Positions 25,516 through 34,323 of a stretch of 64,000 nucleotides of DNA are shown here, one piece after another. The DNA is from CALAED01 sp036555725 (GTDB lineage Bacteria > Actinomycetota > Actinomycetes > Streptosporangiales > Streptosporangiaceae): positions 1 through 64,000 of the forward strand of contig DATBKU010000012.1 of assembly GCA_036555725.1 (NCBI GenBank), given 5' to 3'. Each line of letters begins with the position of its first letter. Position 1 is the first letter of the stretch. The position numbers were made by a program, and so were the translations under genes. The notes beneath the pieces were generated by a model, which made no database searches, was not told where the DNA came from, and saw only the letters and a program-made list of their open reading frames with translations.

Positions 25516-25632
25516 GTGCGGGTTGTCCAGCTTGGTTTCGCGGATCCGAGCCGTTGAAAAATCGGCGGTCATGGGGTGACAGGAGATTGATACCAAGTTG
25601 CCAGCGGCCCCTGTAAGGCTTGAGCCACAAAT

Positions 25633-25653
25633 CTTGATGTTGCTCGCATCAAG
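25633..25653 (+). promoter_or_regulatory. Small hairpin overlapping the F-protein ribosome binding site
   Basis: CTTGAT (25633-25638) can pair with ATCAAG (25648-25653). The 3' arm takes up the first bases of AAGGAGG (25651-25657), the ribosome binding site of the gene at 25668. It lies in a 152-nt gap after the M16 genes and could lower translation of the F protein; the stem is short, so this is tentative. Confidence 0.35.
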
Positions 25654-25667
25654 GAGGGCCGAAATCC

Positions 25668-27947
25668 GTGGACGCGACAACCATCACCAATAACGACGCG
25701 ACCCTGTCAACGCCATCTCCGGCCGGCGGAGCATTGGCCGACGGTTTTCTTGAAGTCCGTCCCAGGCTCCGGCACGACGTTCTCTTCGCCGATATGGGAG
25801 ACGGTGTACTGTTCCGGAACAGCGACACCGGATTCATCGTCAAAGGGCGCACCGCTTATCGTTTCGTCACGATGCTCGCCCCGCATCTGACCGGCCGGCA
25901 TACCGTCGCCGAACTCTGCGCGGGCCTGGGCGAGAGCCAGCGGGCGATGGTCACCGATTTCGTTCGCACCCTGCTCGATCGCGAATTCGCCCGGGACAGC
26001 CGGCCGGGCCGCAGTGCCGAACTGCCGGAAAGTGTCCTCGCGCGTTTCCACCCGCAGGTGAACTACGTCGAGCACTATTCGGACGACGCGGCTTACCGCT
26101 TCGCCCGGTTCCGCGCCGCGAATGTGCTGATCCTCGGCAGCGGGCCGATCTCGACGGCGGCCGCGCGCAGCCTGCTGCGCAACGGGATGCGGGCCGTCCA
26201 CGTCGCGGCGGCGGGCGTGGCGGACGCGCTCACGGCGGAGGCGGCGGCACTGCGCGCCGAGGGGTGCGAGGCCGAGGTTCGGCTCGCCGACCACGCCGTG
26301 GAGAATATCGCCGCGCCCGAGGCGGCGTCCTACGACATGGTCATCGCGCCGGTCGAGGACACCAGGGCCGCTGAAGTGCTGCGCTTGGGGTCGGTGCGGT
26401 CGAGCGCGGGTCCCGCTCTGCTCACCGCGGTGGTCGTCGGCGACCTGGCGGTCGTCGGTCCGCTGGTACGCGCCGGATCCGCTCCATGCTGGACCTGTGC
26501 GCTGCTCCGGCTCGGCGCCAACCTCGATCCGCGGGCGGTCGGCGCGCTGTGGCGCGACATCGGCCTGCCGGGCCTGGCACCGGCCGCCGGCGTCCCGAGC
26601 ACGCCCGTCTCGGCGATGCTCGGCAACATGCTGGGCTACGAGGTCTTCCGGGTGCTGACCGAGTGCATGCCCGCCGAGACCGACGGCGCGGTCGTCGTAC
26701 AGGACCTCAAGACCCTCGAGATCTCGCGTGAGCCGCTGCTGCCGCATCCGCTGTGCCCGGTGTGCGCGGAAGTCCAGGCGAATGCCCGGCCGATCATAAG
26801 GCCGGAGCAGGCAGACACCGCCCCGGCGGAGGCCGCCGCGGATGACGAGGATCACGACCCGGACCGGCTCCGTGCGGAACTGGAGCGGCACCTCGACCTG
26901 GTCGGAGCACACGTGGGAGTGTTCACGCAGTTCGCTGACTCCTCGATCGACCAGTCACCGCTGAAGCTGAGCCGCCTGCGGGTCGGACCGGCCGCGCACC
27001 TGGGCGCCGGCCCTCGCGTCATCGCGGCCGCCGATCTGCACTACCTGCCCCGGGCACGAACCCGCGCGGTGCACGCGGCCGCCCTCGTCTACGCCGGCCA
27101 GGTCGCGTACGCGCGGGACGCGGTGATCGCGAACCGGCAGACGCTGACCGGCTCGGGCCGCGCGGTCATCGCATACGAGCGGCTGCTGACGTGGAGCGGA
27201 CGCGCCGTCGAGGGACGTCCGGCCGAGCCGTGGCTCACCGCCACCTCCCTGCTCTCCGGCCAGGAGCATTACGTTCCTGTCGCCGCCGTCCATCCCTTCT
27301 CCGCGGCCAACGCGGACTTCGTCAGCGAACCCTCGGCCGCGGGCAACGGCGTCGGAGCCACCGTGCCGGAGGCGATCCGGACCGGAGTCCTTTCCGCCCT
27401 GGCCTACGAGGCCCTGTGTGAGGCCGCGGCCGGCCGTACAGTGGGCCGCCCGATCCAGGTCTCGGCCCCCGAACACGGCTCGGAACTCGACTTCCTCATC
27501 CGGACCGCGAAGAACATGGAGTTGCCGGTCGAACTCGTCGATATTGCACCGCGCGGACCTGCTCACCTGGTGCTCGCCCGGGTTGTGGCCGCAAACGCCG
27601 CCGCCGCCCAAGACCGCGTGTCCTGGGCGATGGGAGCCGAACTGTCCCGTTCCGCCGCGGTGATCGCCGCGCTGCGCGATCTCCTCGCGGAAGAGCAGCT
27701 ACGGCGAGAGCTCGGCCCGGACACGACGATCGACTTCGGCGATCCGCTGCTTCCCCAGCTCGATGTCCGGGCGATTCAGTGCGCCGGGACGGACGAGGTA
27801 CGGCCGGACGCGCGTGTCCCAGACCTATTCGACGACATCCGCGTACGCGGCCGCGACGCGCTCGTGGTCGCCACGACAACGCCTGACCTATCCGAGTCGG
27901 GTGGGGTCGTGACCGTACGCGTCCTGCTGGCGACCTGTCAGGAGTAG
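25668..27947 (+). CDS. ThiF-like leader-binding cyclodehydratase partner (F protein) with degenerate YcaO half
   Basis: Leader-recognition partner for the YcaO enzymes, 759 residues from a GTG with AAGGAGG upstream. Order: RRE/PqqD-like winged helix (about 28-112), Rossmann ThiF-like domain (VLILGSGPIS at 154-162), four-Cys zinc site (CWTC at 274-277, CPVC at 363-366), acidic linker, then a YcaO-like half (about 400-759) in which the position of the ATP-binding ELIER of the enzymes reads YEALCEAAA, so it should not bind ATP. This is the architecture of ocin-ThiF-like F proteins of thiopeptide and heterocycloanthracin loci. It is followed by YcaO 2 after 5 nt and is the only such protein for two YcaO enzymes. 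Confidence 0.85.
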   Translation: MDATTITNNDATLSTPSPAGGALADGFLEVRPRLRHDVLFADMGDGVLFRNSDTGFIVKGRTAYRFVTMLAPHLTGRHTVAELCAGLGESQRAMVTDFVRTLLDREFARDSRPGRSAELPESVLARFHPQVNYVEHYSDDAAYRFARFRAANVLILGSGPISTAAARSLLRNGMRAVHVAAAGVADALTAEAAALRAEGCEAEVRLADHAVENIAAPEAASYDMVIAPVEDTRAAEVLRLGSVRSSAGPALLTAVVVGDLAVVGPLVRAGSAPCWTCALLRLGANLDPRAVGALWRDIGLPGLAPAAGVPSTPVSAMLGNMLGYEVFRVLTECMPAETDGAVVVQDLKTLEISREPLLPHPLCPVCAEVQANARPIIRPEQADTAPAEAAADDEDHDPDRLRAELERHLDLVGAHVGVFTQFADSSIDQSPLKLSRLRVGPAAHLGAGPRVIAAADLHYLPRARTRAVHAAALVYAGQVAYARDAVIANRQTLTGSGRAVIAYERLLTWSGRAVEGRPAEPWLTATSLLSGQEHYVPVAAVHPFSAANADFVSEPSAAGNGVGATVPEAIRTGVLSALAYEALCEAAAGRTVGRPIQVSAPEHGSELDFLIRTAKNMELPVELVDIAPRGPAHLVLARVVAANAAAAQDRVSWAMGAELSRSAAVIAALRDLLAEEQLRRELGPDTTIDFGDPLLPQLDVRAIQCAGTDEVRPDARVPDLFDDIRVRGRDALVVATTTPDLSESGGVVTVRVLLATCQE

Positions 27948-27952
27948 TCGCC

Positions 27953-29884
27953 ATGCCGGTGACCGAGGACCACCCGGCCTGGCTTCCGCTGGAGAAGTCC
28001 CGGCTGCGGGTGGAGGGCTTTCTCCGCGATCGTGGCGCCATTGACGGCCCGGCGATTCGGGTCATGCTGCTGGGCGTCAAGGACGTGCTCGCGGTGGCCC
28101 CGCCTGATTCGGATCTTCGCGACGTGGTGCCGATCCACCTCCATGACAACATCGCCATCGTCGGGCCGATGACCTCGGCGTCGGGCAGCAGTCCGGCCCG
28201 TCCCTGCTTCCACTGCCTGGCCCGCCGCTGGCAGCTGCTCCGCTCCAAAGACGAACGGGATGTCCTCGAATTCGGCGCGCCGGTCCGGGCCGTCGAGGAG
28301 ACGCCCTTCCTCGCCGAGTTTCCGCTCGAGGTCATCTGGCGGCTGGCTCAGCACGTCGCGTCCGCCCGGCCGGTCGACACGTCCGGCCACCCCTACGTGT
28401 TCGAAGTGCGACTGGACACCCTGCGCGTGCGGCGATACCCCCTGCTGGCGGACTCCGACTGCCCGCTCTGCCACGTCAAACCAGCGGACGACCCCGGCGC
28501 GGTCGTCACCACGCTCTCGTCGCGGCGCAAACCGGCGCCGGACTCGTTTCGGTTGAAGGAAGCCCGGGATTACGACATCTCCGTGGCGGCATATGTCAAT
28601 CCGGTCTGCGGAGCGCTCGGGCTACAGGCACGCCACCGGCTGGAGTGCACCACCACCGCGCCGACCATCGGCCACCTCGCCGTGCGCGGCGACGGCTATA
28701 TGCACAACTCCTTCTGGGGCGGCCACGCGTACAACTACGACGACAGCGTGGTGCTCGGCATCCTGGAAGGGCTGGAGCGGCACGCCGGAATGCGGCCGCG
28801 CCGAGTGGCCACCGCCGTGGTCGACACGTACGAGAACCTGGCCGCCGAGGCCCTCGACCCCGCGGAGTGCGGTGTCTATACCGACGAGTTCTATGCGGGC
28901 AACCCGTACTACGTCAGGTACACGCCGCAGCTGAAGATCCCGTGGGTGTGGGGCTACTCCCTGCGCGACAAGCGTCCCCTTCTCGTCCCCGAGAACATGA
29001 CGTACTACCACGTCAACCGCTCGCTCAATAAATTCCTGCAGGAGTGCTCGAACGGCTGCGCCGTCGGCAGCTGCATAGAGGAGGCCATTTTCTTCGGCCT
29101 GCTCGAACTCATCGAACGCGACGCATTCGTGATCAGTTGGTACGGCAAGGCGAGCCTGCCGGAGATCGACCCGGAGTCCTGCGCCAGCACGGCCACCCGG
29201 ATCATGGTCGACAGAATCGCTCTGTACGGCTACGACGTGCGGCTTTTCGACACTCGCATCGAGTTCCCCGTTCCGGTTGTCACGGCGGTGGGCGTGCGCC
29301 GCAATGGTGGGCCAGGCACCCTGTGCGTCGGGGCCGGGACGAACCTGGACCCGGAAAGCGCGGTACGCGCGGCGCTCGGCGAGATAGCCAATACCATTCC
29401 GGGCTTCGACGTCCACTCGGCCCGGGAGACCGACGAACTCCGCGAGATGGCCGGCGACTTCGATCTCGTCACCGCCTTGGACGACCACCCACGCCTGTTC
29501 GGCCTTCCCGAGATGGCCCGGCACGCGGATTTCCTCCTTGCCGGGCCGGCCCCGCGAAAGCCGATGGACGACATCTACCGCGACTGGAACCAGCGCAGGC
29601 CGCGCGGTCAGGAGCTATTGAACGATCTTCAATTCTGTCTCGATCGGGTCATCGCCGCCGGCTTCGACGTCATCGTCGTCGACCAGACCTCCCCCGAGCA
29701 GATGGATGCCGGGGTGCGCGGCGCCTGCGTCATCGTGCCCGGTCTCATCCCCGTCGATTTCGGCTGGGGCCGTCAGCGGGCGCTGCACATGCCCAGGCTG
29801 CGCAGCGCGTTCCGGCGGGCCGGATGGCGATCAACCGACCTCGATGACACCGAGCTAAATCGAGTTCCGCACCCGTTCCCGTGA
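27953..29884 (+). CDS. YcaO cyclodehydratase 2 (azoline-forming, G-type)
   Basis: Paralogue of the enzyme at 17523, 643 residues. It has Cys85/Cys88 and Cys170/Cys173 in the N-terminal region, EGLER (272-276), the ECSNGCAVGSC segment, LLELIERDAF, and ends PHPFP. All YcaO ATP/Mg motifs seen in the paralogue are kept, so both should be active. It is encoded directly after the F protein and before the azoline dehydrogenase. The two copies may act on different residues (Cys against Ser/Thr) or on the two core classes; neither is shown by sequence alone. Confidence 0.9.
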   Translation: MPVTEDHPAWLPLEKSRLRVEGFLRDRGAIDGPAIRVMLLGVKDVLAVAPPDSDLRDVVPIHLHDNIAIVGPMTSASGSSPARPCFHCLARRWQLLRSKDERDVLEFGAPVRAVEETPFLAEFPLEVIWRLAQHVASARPVDTSGHPYVFEVRLDTLRVRRYPLLADSDCPLCHVKPADDPGAVVTTLSSRRKPAPDSFRLKEARDYDISVAAYVNPVCGALGLQARHRLECTTTAPTIGHLAVRGDGYMHNSFWGGHAYNYDDSVVLGILEGLERHAGMRPRRVATAVVDTYENLAAEALDPAECGVYTDEFYAGNPYYVRYTPQLKIPWVWGYSLRDKRPLLVPENMTYYHVNRSLNKFLQECSNGCAVGSCIEEAIFFGLLELIERDAFVISWYGKASLPEIDPESCASTATRIMVDRIALYGYDVRLFDTRIEFPVPVVTAVGVRRNGGPGTLCVGAGTNLDPESAVRAALGEIANTIPGFDVHSARETDELREMAGDFDLVTALDDHPRLFGLPEMARHADFLLAGPAPRKPMDDIYRDWNQRRPRGQELLNDLQFCLDRVIAAGFDVIVVDQTSPEQMDAGVRGACVIVPGLIPVDFGWGRQRALHMPRLRSAFRRAGWRSTDLDDTELNRVPHPFP

Positions 29885-29910
29885 CCGGGTCAGTCGAAAA
29901 GAGGCCACCG

Positions 29911-31521
29911 ATGAGCGTCGTCCACGACTACGTCAACGCGATCGTCCGCCGTCGGCGGGAGCCCATGGAGCCACTGGGGTTCCAGCCGAACTGGGGGGAC
30001 AAGCCACGCCGGCACAAGGTGTACGACGGTGCCGTGCGGTTTCCGCTGCCCGCCGGAGAGCGCACGGATTCGGCCTTGCTGAGCACCGGGTTCGGCGCGG
30101 ATCTCGGCCACGGCGCCTTCACCATGGACACCCTCGCCGGTCTCCTGCGCGACTCCTATGGTCTGCTCGGCCGCCGGCTGGGGGTGCAGGCCAACAACGA
30201 CGAGGCGGCCCTGCCGCAGTACCGAAGCGCGGTCTGGTGGCGCGGAACGGCGTCCGGCGGTGGCCTCTACCCCGCGGAGATCTATTGGGTGACCGGTGGC
30301 GCGGGCCCACTGCTGCCGGGCGTCTACTACTACTCCACACCGCACCATGCCATGCAGCGCCTGTTCGTCGGCGACGCCGTGAGCCAGGTGCGCGCCGCCA
30401 TCGGGGACGACCCGGCCGCCGCGGCAACCGACCAATATCTACTGGTCAGCGTCAAGTTCTGGAAGAACTCGTTCAAGTACAACAGCTTCTGCTACCACGT
30501 GGTCACCATGGATGTCGGGACCCTGCTCGGCACCTGGCAACTGTGGTCGCGCGCCCATGGGCTCGCGCTGCGACCCGCTCTGACGTTCGACGAACCGGCG
30601 CTCAACCGGCTGCTCGGGCTGCACACGGAAAGCGAGAGCACGTTCGCCGTCGTGCCGCTGCTCTGGTCCGGCGCCGACACCTCCGCCGCGGGATCGCCCA
30701 CGCCGAGCCGGCCGCCGGATCTGGCGCCCCGGGTATCCATCGGCGAGACAGAACGGTCGCGTACGGTGCTCCGCTTCCCGACGATCGAAGAGGTCCACGC
30801 AGCGATCGTCGACGCCGGCGCGGCGCGTCCCGCGCCGGCGGTGCTGGCGGCCGGCGCGGCCGGGGTGCCCGCGCACGACAAGACCGAGGTGCAGGCGCTG
30901 CCGGCCCCGGCCCGCCTCGACGTGCCTGTCGCCGCCGCGCTGCGCGCCCGCCGCAGCAGTTTCGGCCGGTTCAGCGGACATCCGCCGCTCACCACGCCCG
31001 CCTTGAGCGCGATTCTCGCCGCGGGGGCGGCCGGCGGGCGGTTGGTCTCCGACATCAAGCGGCCCGACGGAACGCCGAGCCTGACTCGGCTGGTCGCGTT
31101 CGTCAACCACGTCCAAGGGATCGCCCGCGGCGTCTACGACTACGACCCGGCGCGGAACAGCCTGGGCGTGGTGTCTCTCGACGACGTCGGGCTCTTCCTG
31201 CAGCGCAACTACTTCCTCCCCAACTACAACCTGGAGCAGGCGGCCGCGGCGCTGGTCGTGCTGGCCAGGCCCGAGGCGGTTATCGACGCCGTCGGGCCGC
31301 GTGGCTACCGGTTCGTCAACGCCGAGGTCGGCGCCGTCGCCCAGTCGGTCTACACAGCGTGCGCGGCGCTGGGCGTGGGCTGCGGCGCCGCACTCGGCTT
31401 CGACAACGTCTCCTACTCCGAGCGACTGAACATCGTAGGCACGGGTGAGTGGCCGCTGCTGCTCTTGATGATCGGCAACGAACGGGCCGGCGAGCCGAAC
31501 TTCGACTACTGGATCAACTGA
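29911..31521 (+). CDS. SagB-type FMN azoline dehydrogenase with two nitroreductase domains
   Basis: Oxidises thiazolines and oxazolines to azoles. The 536 residues contain two nitroreductase-like modules: one at about 30-260 (TASGGGLYPAEIYWV) and one at about 310-536 (RRSSFGRFSG, VNAEVGAVAQSVYTACAALGVGCG). TbtE/GodE-type dehydrogenases have a comparable size. The ATG at 29911 has GAGG 8 nt upstream; a GTG at 29881 overlapping the YcaO stop (GTGA) is an alternative start. It lies between YcaO 2 and the LanB genes. Confidence 0.88.
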   Translation: MSVVHDYVNAIVRRRREPMEPLGFQPNWGDKPRRHKVYDGAVRFPLPAGERTDSALLSTGFGADLGHGAFTMDTLAGLLRDSYGLLGRRLGVQANNDEAALPQYRSAVWWRGTASGGGLYPAEIYWVTGGAGPLLPGVYYYSTPHHAMQRLFVGDAVSQVRAAIGDDPAAAATDQYLLVSVKFWKNSFKYNSFCYHVVTMDVGTLLGTWQLWSRAHGLALRPALTFDEPALNRLLGLHTESESTFAVVPLLWSGADTSAAGSPTPSRPPDLAPRVSIGETERSRTVLRFPTIEEVHAAIVDAGAARPAPAVLAAGAAGVPAHDKTEVQALPAPARLDVPVAAALRARRSSFGRFSGHPPLTTPALSAILAAGAAGGRLVSDIKRPDGTPSLTRLVAFVNHVQGIARGVYDYDPARNSLGVVSLDDVGLFLQRNYFLPNYNLEQAAAALVVLARPEAVIDAVGPRGYRFVNAEVGAVAQSVYTACAALGVGCGAALGFDNVSYSERLNIVGTGEWPLLLLMIGNERAGEPNFDYWIN

Positions 31522-31542
31522 GGGCGCAGGGAGGTTTGGCTG

Positions 31543-34314
31543 ATGCGACAGAGCATGACGGAAAGCCCGGCCGCGCCGGGCCGGGCGGCTGAGTGGCTGC
31601 TGACCCGGCTCTTCATGCTTCGAATCGGCGGCATGCCGGTCGACACGGTGCACCCGTTGCGCTGCCCGGAGACACTGCGCTGGGCCGCGGAGGTCCTTGC
31701 CCTCGAGGCCCGGCTCGACGAATGCAAGACCAGCATCGGCGACGCGCTCGCCGACGCGATCGGCGGTACGGAGGACGGACAGGTCCGGCGGGAGATGCTC
31801 GCGCTGCGCCGGGACATCTTCAATCTGCGCATGCCCCGGGACCCGGCGGCGGCGCACCGGCTCGCCGAAAGCCTGGACCAGCCCCACCGCGACCAGGTCG
31901 GCGACTGGCTCGATCTGCGGACCCGGTACGAGCGGCTGCACACGGCGGGCGCGGCCACACTGGACGGCGAGATTCGTCAGCGCCGCGAGTACCTGCGCGG
32001 GCTCGCTCGCGATCCCCGCCTCCGGCACGGTCTGCTCCTCGCGTCTCCGTCATTGGATCGGTACCTGTCCGCCTACCTCGACGCGCCACCCGGACCGCTG
32101 AGCAAGCGCGCCCGCCGGATCGAACGCTCCCTGCTGGACTACATCTTCCGCAGTGTGTGCAAGACCAGCCCGTTCAGCACGCTGACCACCGTTGCCCTGG
32201 CGGGCTTCGAGACGCAGGCCACGTGGGCGCTGTCCGCGGACGGCGTGGCCGGGCTCGGGCGCAGTCATCCGCGGCTCAACGTGGCCATGCTCGTACGCCT
32301 GGCCGAGGTCATCGCCGGTGACGCGGCGTTGCGCGCCGATCTGCCGGTGGAGGTCACGTCGGGCTGGCGGGCCGACAGCGACCGGATCCGCTACGTCCGG
32401 CGGGTTCGCCACGCGGGCGACACAGAGGCGGCGGTGACCTTCGACTCGCTGCGCGAGAGCCTCTTCTATCTGTCTCGCGGCACGGTCCTGAAGGAAGTGC
32501 TGGCGATTCTGGAGGACGAACCGCGGCTCCGGATGGGTGAACTCGCCGAACGACTACGCAACGCCGATCCCGACAACCGAGATCGCGCCGAGACGGAAAC
32601 GTACCTCAGCCACCTGCTCCGGTTGAGCCTGCTGACCGTCCCCCTGCTCCAGATCGATATTCACAGCGACGATCCGCTGCGCAGCTTCCGCGATCGGATC
32701 GTGCGCATGGGCCGGCCGTGGTCGGACCAGCTTGCCGAGCGGCTCGACCTGGTGGCCGCGCACCTTGGCGAGTTCGCCGACGCCGCGCTCGAGGAGCGGC
32801 GCCGGTTGGTCGAGGCGATCCGCAGCGAACTCACCGAGGCGCAGCACGATCTGGGTCTGGACGAGGTCACGACGCCCCGGACGCTGATCTACGAGGATGT
32901 GTGCCATCCCGAGGCACGGATCGCCGCCGACCGAGAGCGGTGGGAGCGCGACCTCCTGCCGTCGCTGCGGGGGCTGGCCCGGATACTCCCCCTCTTCGAC
33001 GTGACGCTTCCCCACCGGCTGAGCCTCAAGGGCTTCTTCCTGGCCCGGTACGGTCGCGGCGGGCGCTGCCCGGACCTGCTGCGGTTCATCCATGAGTTTC
33101 ATCGCGACTTCTTCGATCAATACGGCAAGGCGGCGCAGCGGCGGCAGGCGTTCGATGACGACGGCGAGTACGTGCCGCAGGAGAATTGGCTGCGGCTCCC
33201 CGAGATCAGCGCCCTCGACCACGCCCGGCGCGTTCTGACCGAGCGCATGCGTGCGGCGTACGCGCGACTGCCCGCCGATGCGACCGAGCTCGTGCTCGAC
33301 GACGAGTTCATCGAGGCCGTCGCGGCGGAGCTCCCCCGGACGGGGCAGGACTTCGATCCACGCAGTTTCTTCCTGCAGGTGGCCGACATCAAGGGTCGCC
33401 CGCTGGGCGTACTCAACCGGTCGTACTCCGGGCTCACCCTGCTGTTCTCCCGGTTCGCGCACTGCTTCCGCGACGCCGGCCCGGGCGGACTGGCCGGCCA
33501 GCTGCGCGAGATCCTGCTCGAAATGCAGCCGCCCGGCGCCGTCTTCGCCGAACTAACGGGCGGCTACGACACCACGAACCTCAACCTGCACCCCGCGGTC
33601 ACTCCCTTCGAGCTGGTGTGTCCCGGCGAGACCAGCTTCCGCGCCGCCGCCGAGCAGATACCGATCAGCGACCTCACGATCGTGCACGACGAGGAGAGCG
33701 ACCGGGTCCAGCTGCGCTCGCGCCGGCTGGGCACCGAGGTCATCCCCGTCTACCTCGGCTTCCTCGCTCCCATGGCGCTGCCCGAGGTGCAGCGTGGCCT
33801 GCTGCTGTTCTCGCATACCGCGATGGCCCCGCTGGACCTGTGGAACGGAGTCGACAAACCCCTGATGGGAGACACGATCGGCGGTCATCCGCGGGTCCGG
33901 TACGGGGATCTGGTGCTCGTCCGCCACACCTGGAAGATGCACCCCAACTACCTGCCGAGCCGGGCGAGCGCGGCGTCCGACTCCGACTGGTTCCTCGCCT
34001 GGCAGCGCTGGCGCCGCGACAACGGACTGCCGCCGCGCGTCTTCGCCACCATCGACATGGCCCGCGAAGGGGAGGACCCCGACCCAGACCAGGCGGGCAT
34101 GCAACCGCGGAAGCCGCAGTACGTGGACTTCGACAGCTACTTCTCCCTCAGCCTGCTCGAGCAGACGATCAAGCGCGCGGACCGCCGTGTGGTGATGCAG
34201 GAAATGCTGCCGGACGTGGACCAACTGTGGCTCCGCACCGAGGAAGGCAGCTACGTGGCCGAGCAGACCATCGAGATCACCGGTCTTGGCCGGCGTGCCG
34301 GCGGCGAATCATAG
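31543..34314 (+). CDS. Split lantibiotic dehydratase, glutamylation protein (LanB N-terminal type)
   Basis: Uses glutamyl-tRNA to glutamylate Ser/Thr of the precursor, the first step to dehydroalanine and dehydrobutyrine. The 923 residues cover the Lant_dehydr_N region only, with KTSPFSTLT (about residue 206), a motif conserved in the family, HPRLNVAML, and NLNLHPAV in the second half. The elimination domain is absent and is supplied by the next gene, as in thiopeptide and goadsporin loci. AGGGAGG precedes the ATG. Six nt separate its stop from the next start region. Confidence 0.9.
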   Translation: MRQSMTESPAAPGRAAEWLLTRLFMLRIGGMPVDTVHPLRCPETLRWAAEVLALEARLDECKTSIGDALADAIGGTEDGQVRREMLALRRDIFNLRMPRDPAAAHRLAESLDQPHRDQVGDWLDLRTRYERLHTAGAATLDGEIRQRREYLRGLARDPRLRHGLLLASPSLDRYLSAYLDAPPGPLSKRARRIERSLLDYIFRSVCKTSPFSTLTTVALAGFETQATWALSADGVAGLGRSHPRLNVAMLVRLAEVIAGDAALRADLPVEVTSGWRADSDRIRYVRRVRHAGDTEAAVTFDSLRESLFYLSRGTVLKEVLAILEDEPRLRMGELAERLRNADPDNRDRAETETYLSHLLRLSLLTVPLLQIDIHSDDPLRSFRDRIVRMGRPWSDQLAERLDLVAAHLGEFADAALEERRRLVEAIRSELTEAQHDLGLDEVTTPRTLIYEDVCHPEARIAADRERWERDLLPSLRGLARILPLFDVTLPHRLSLKGFFLARYGRGGRCPDLLRFIHEFHRDFFDQYGKAAQRRQAFDDDGEYVPQENWLRLPEISALDHARRVLTERMRAAYARLPADATELVLDDEFIEAVAAELPRTGQDFDPRSFFLQVADIKGRPLGVLNRSYSGLTLLFSRFAHCFRDAGPGGLAGQLREILLEMQPPGAVFAELTGGYDTTNLNLHPAVTPFELVCPGETSFRAAAEQIPISDLTIVHDEESDRVQLRSRRLGTEVIPVYLGFLAPMALPEVQRGLLLFSHTAMAPLDLWNGVDKPLMGDTIGGHPRVRYGDLVLVRHTWKMHPNYLPSRASAASDSDWFLAWQRWRRDNGLPPRVFATIDMAREGEDPDPDQAGMQPRKPQYVDFDSYFSLSLLEQTIKRADRRVVMQEMLPDVDQLWLRTEEGSYVAEQTIEITGLGRRAGGES

Positions 34315-34323
34315 GAGGTCGTG

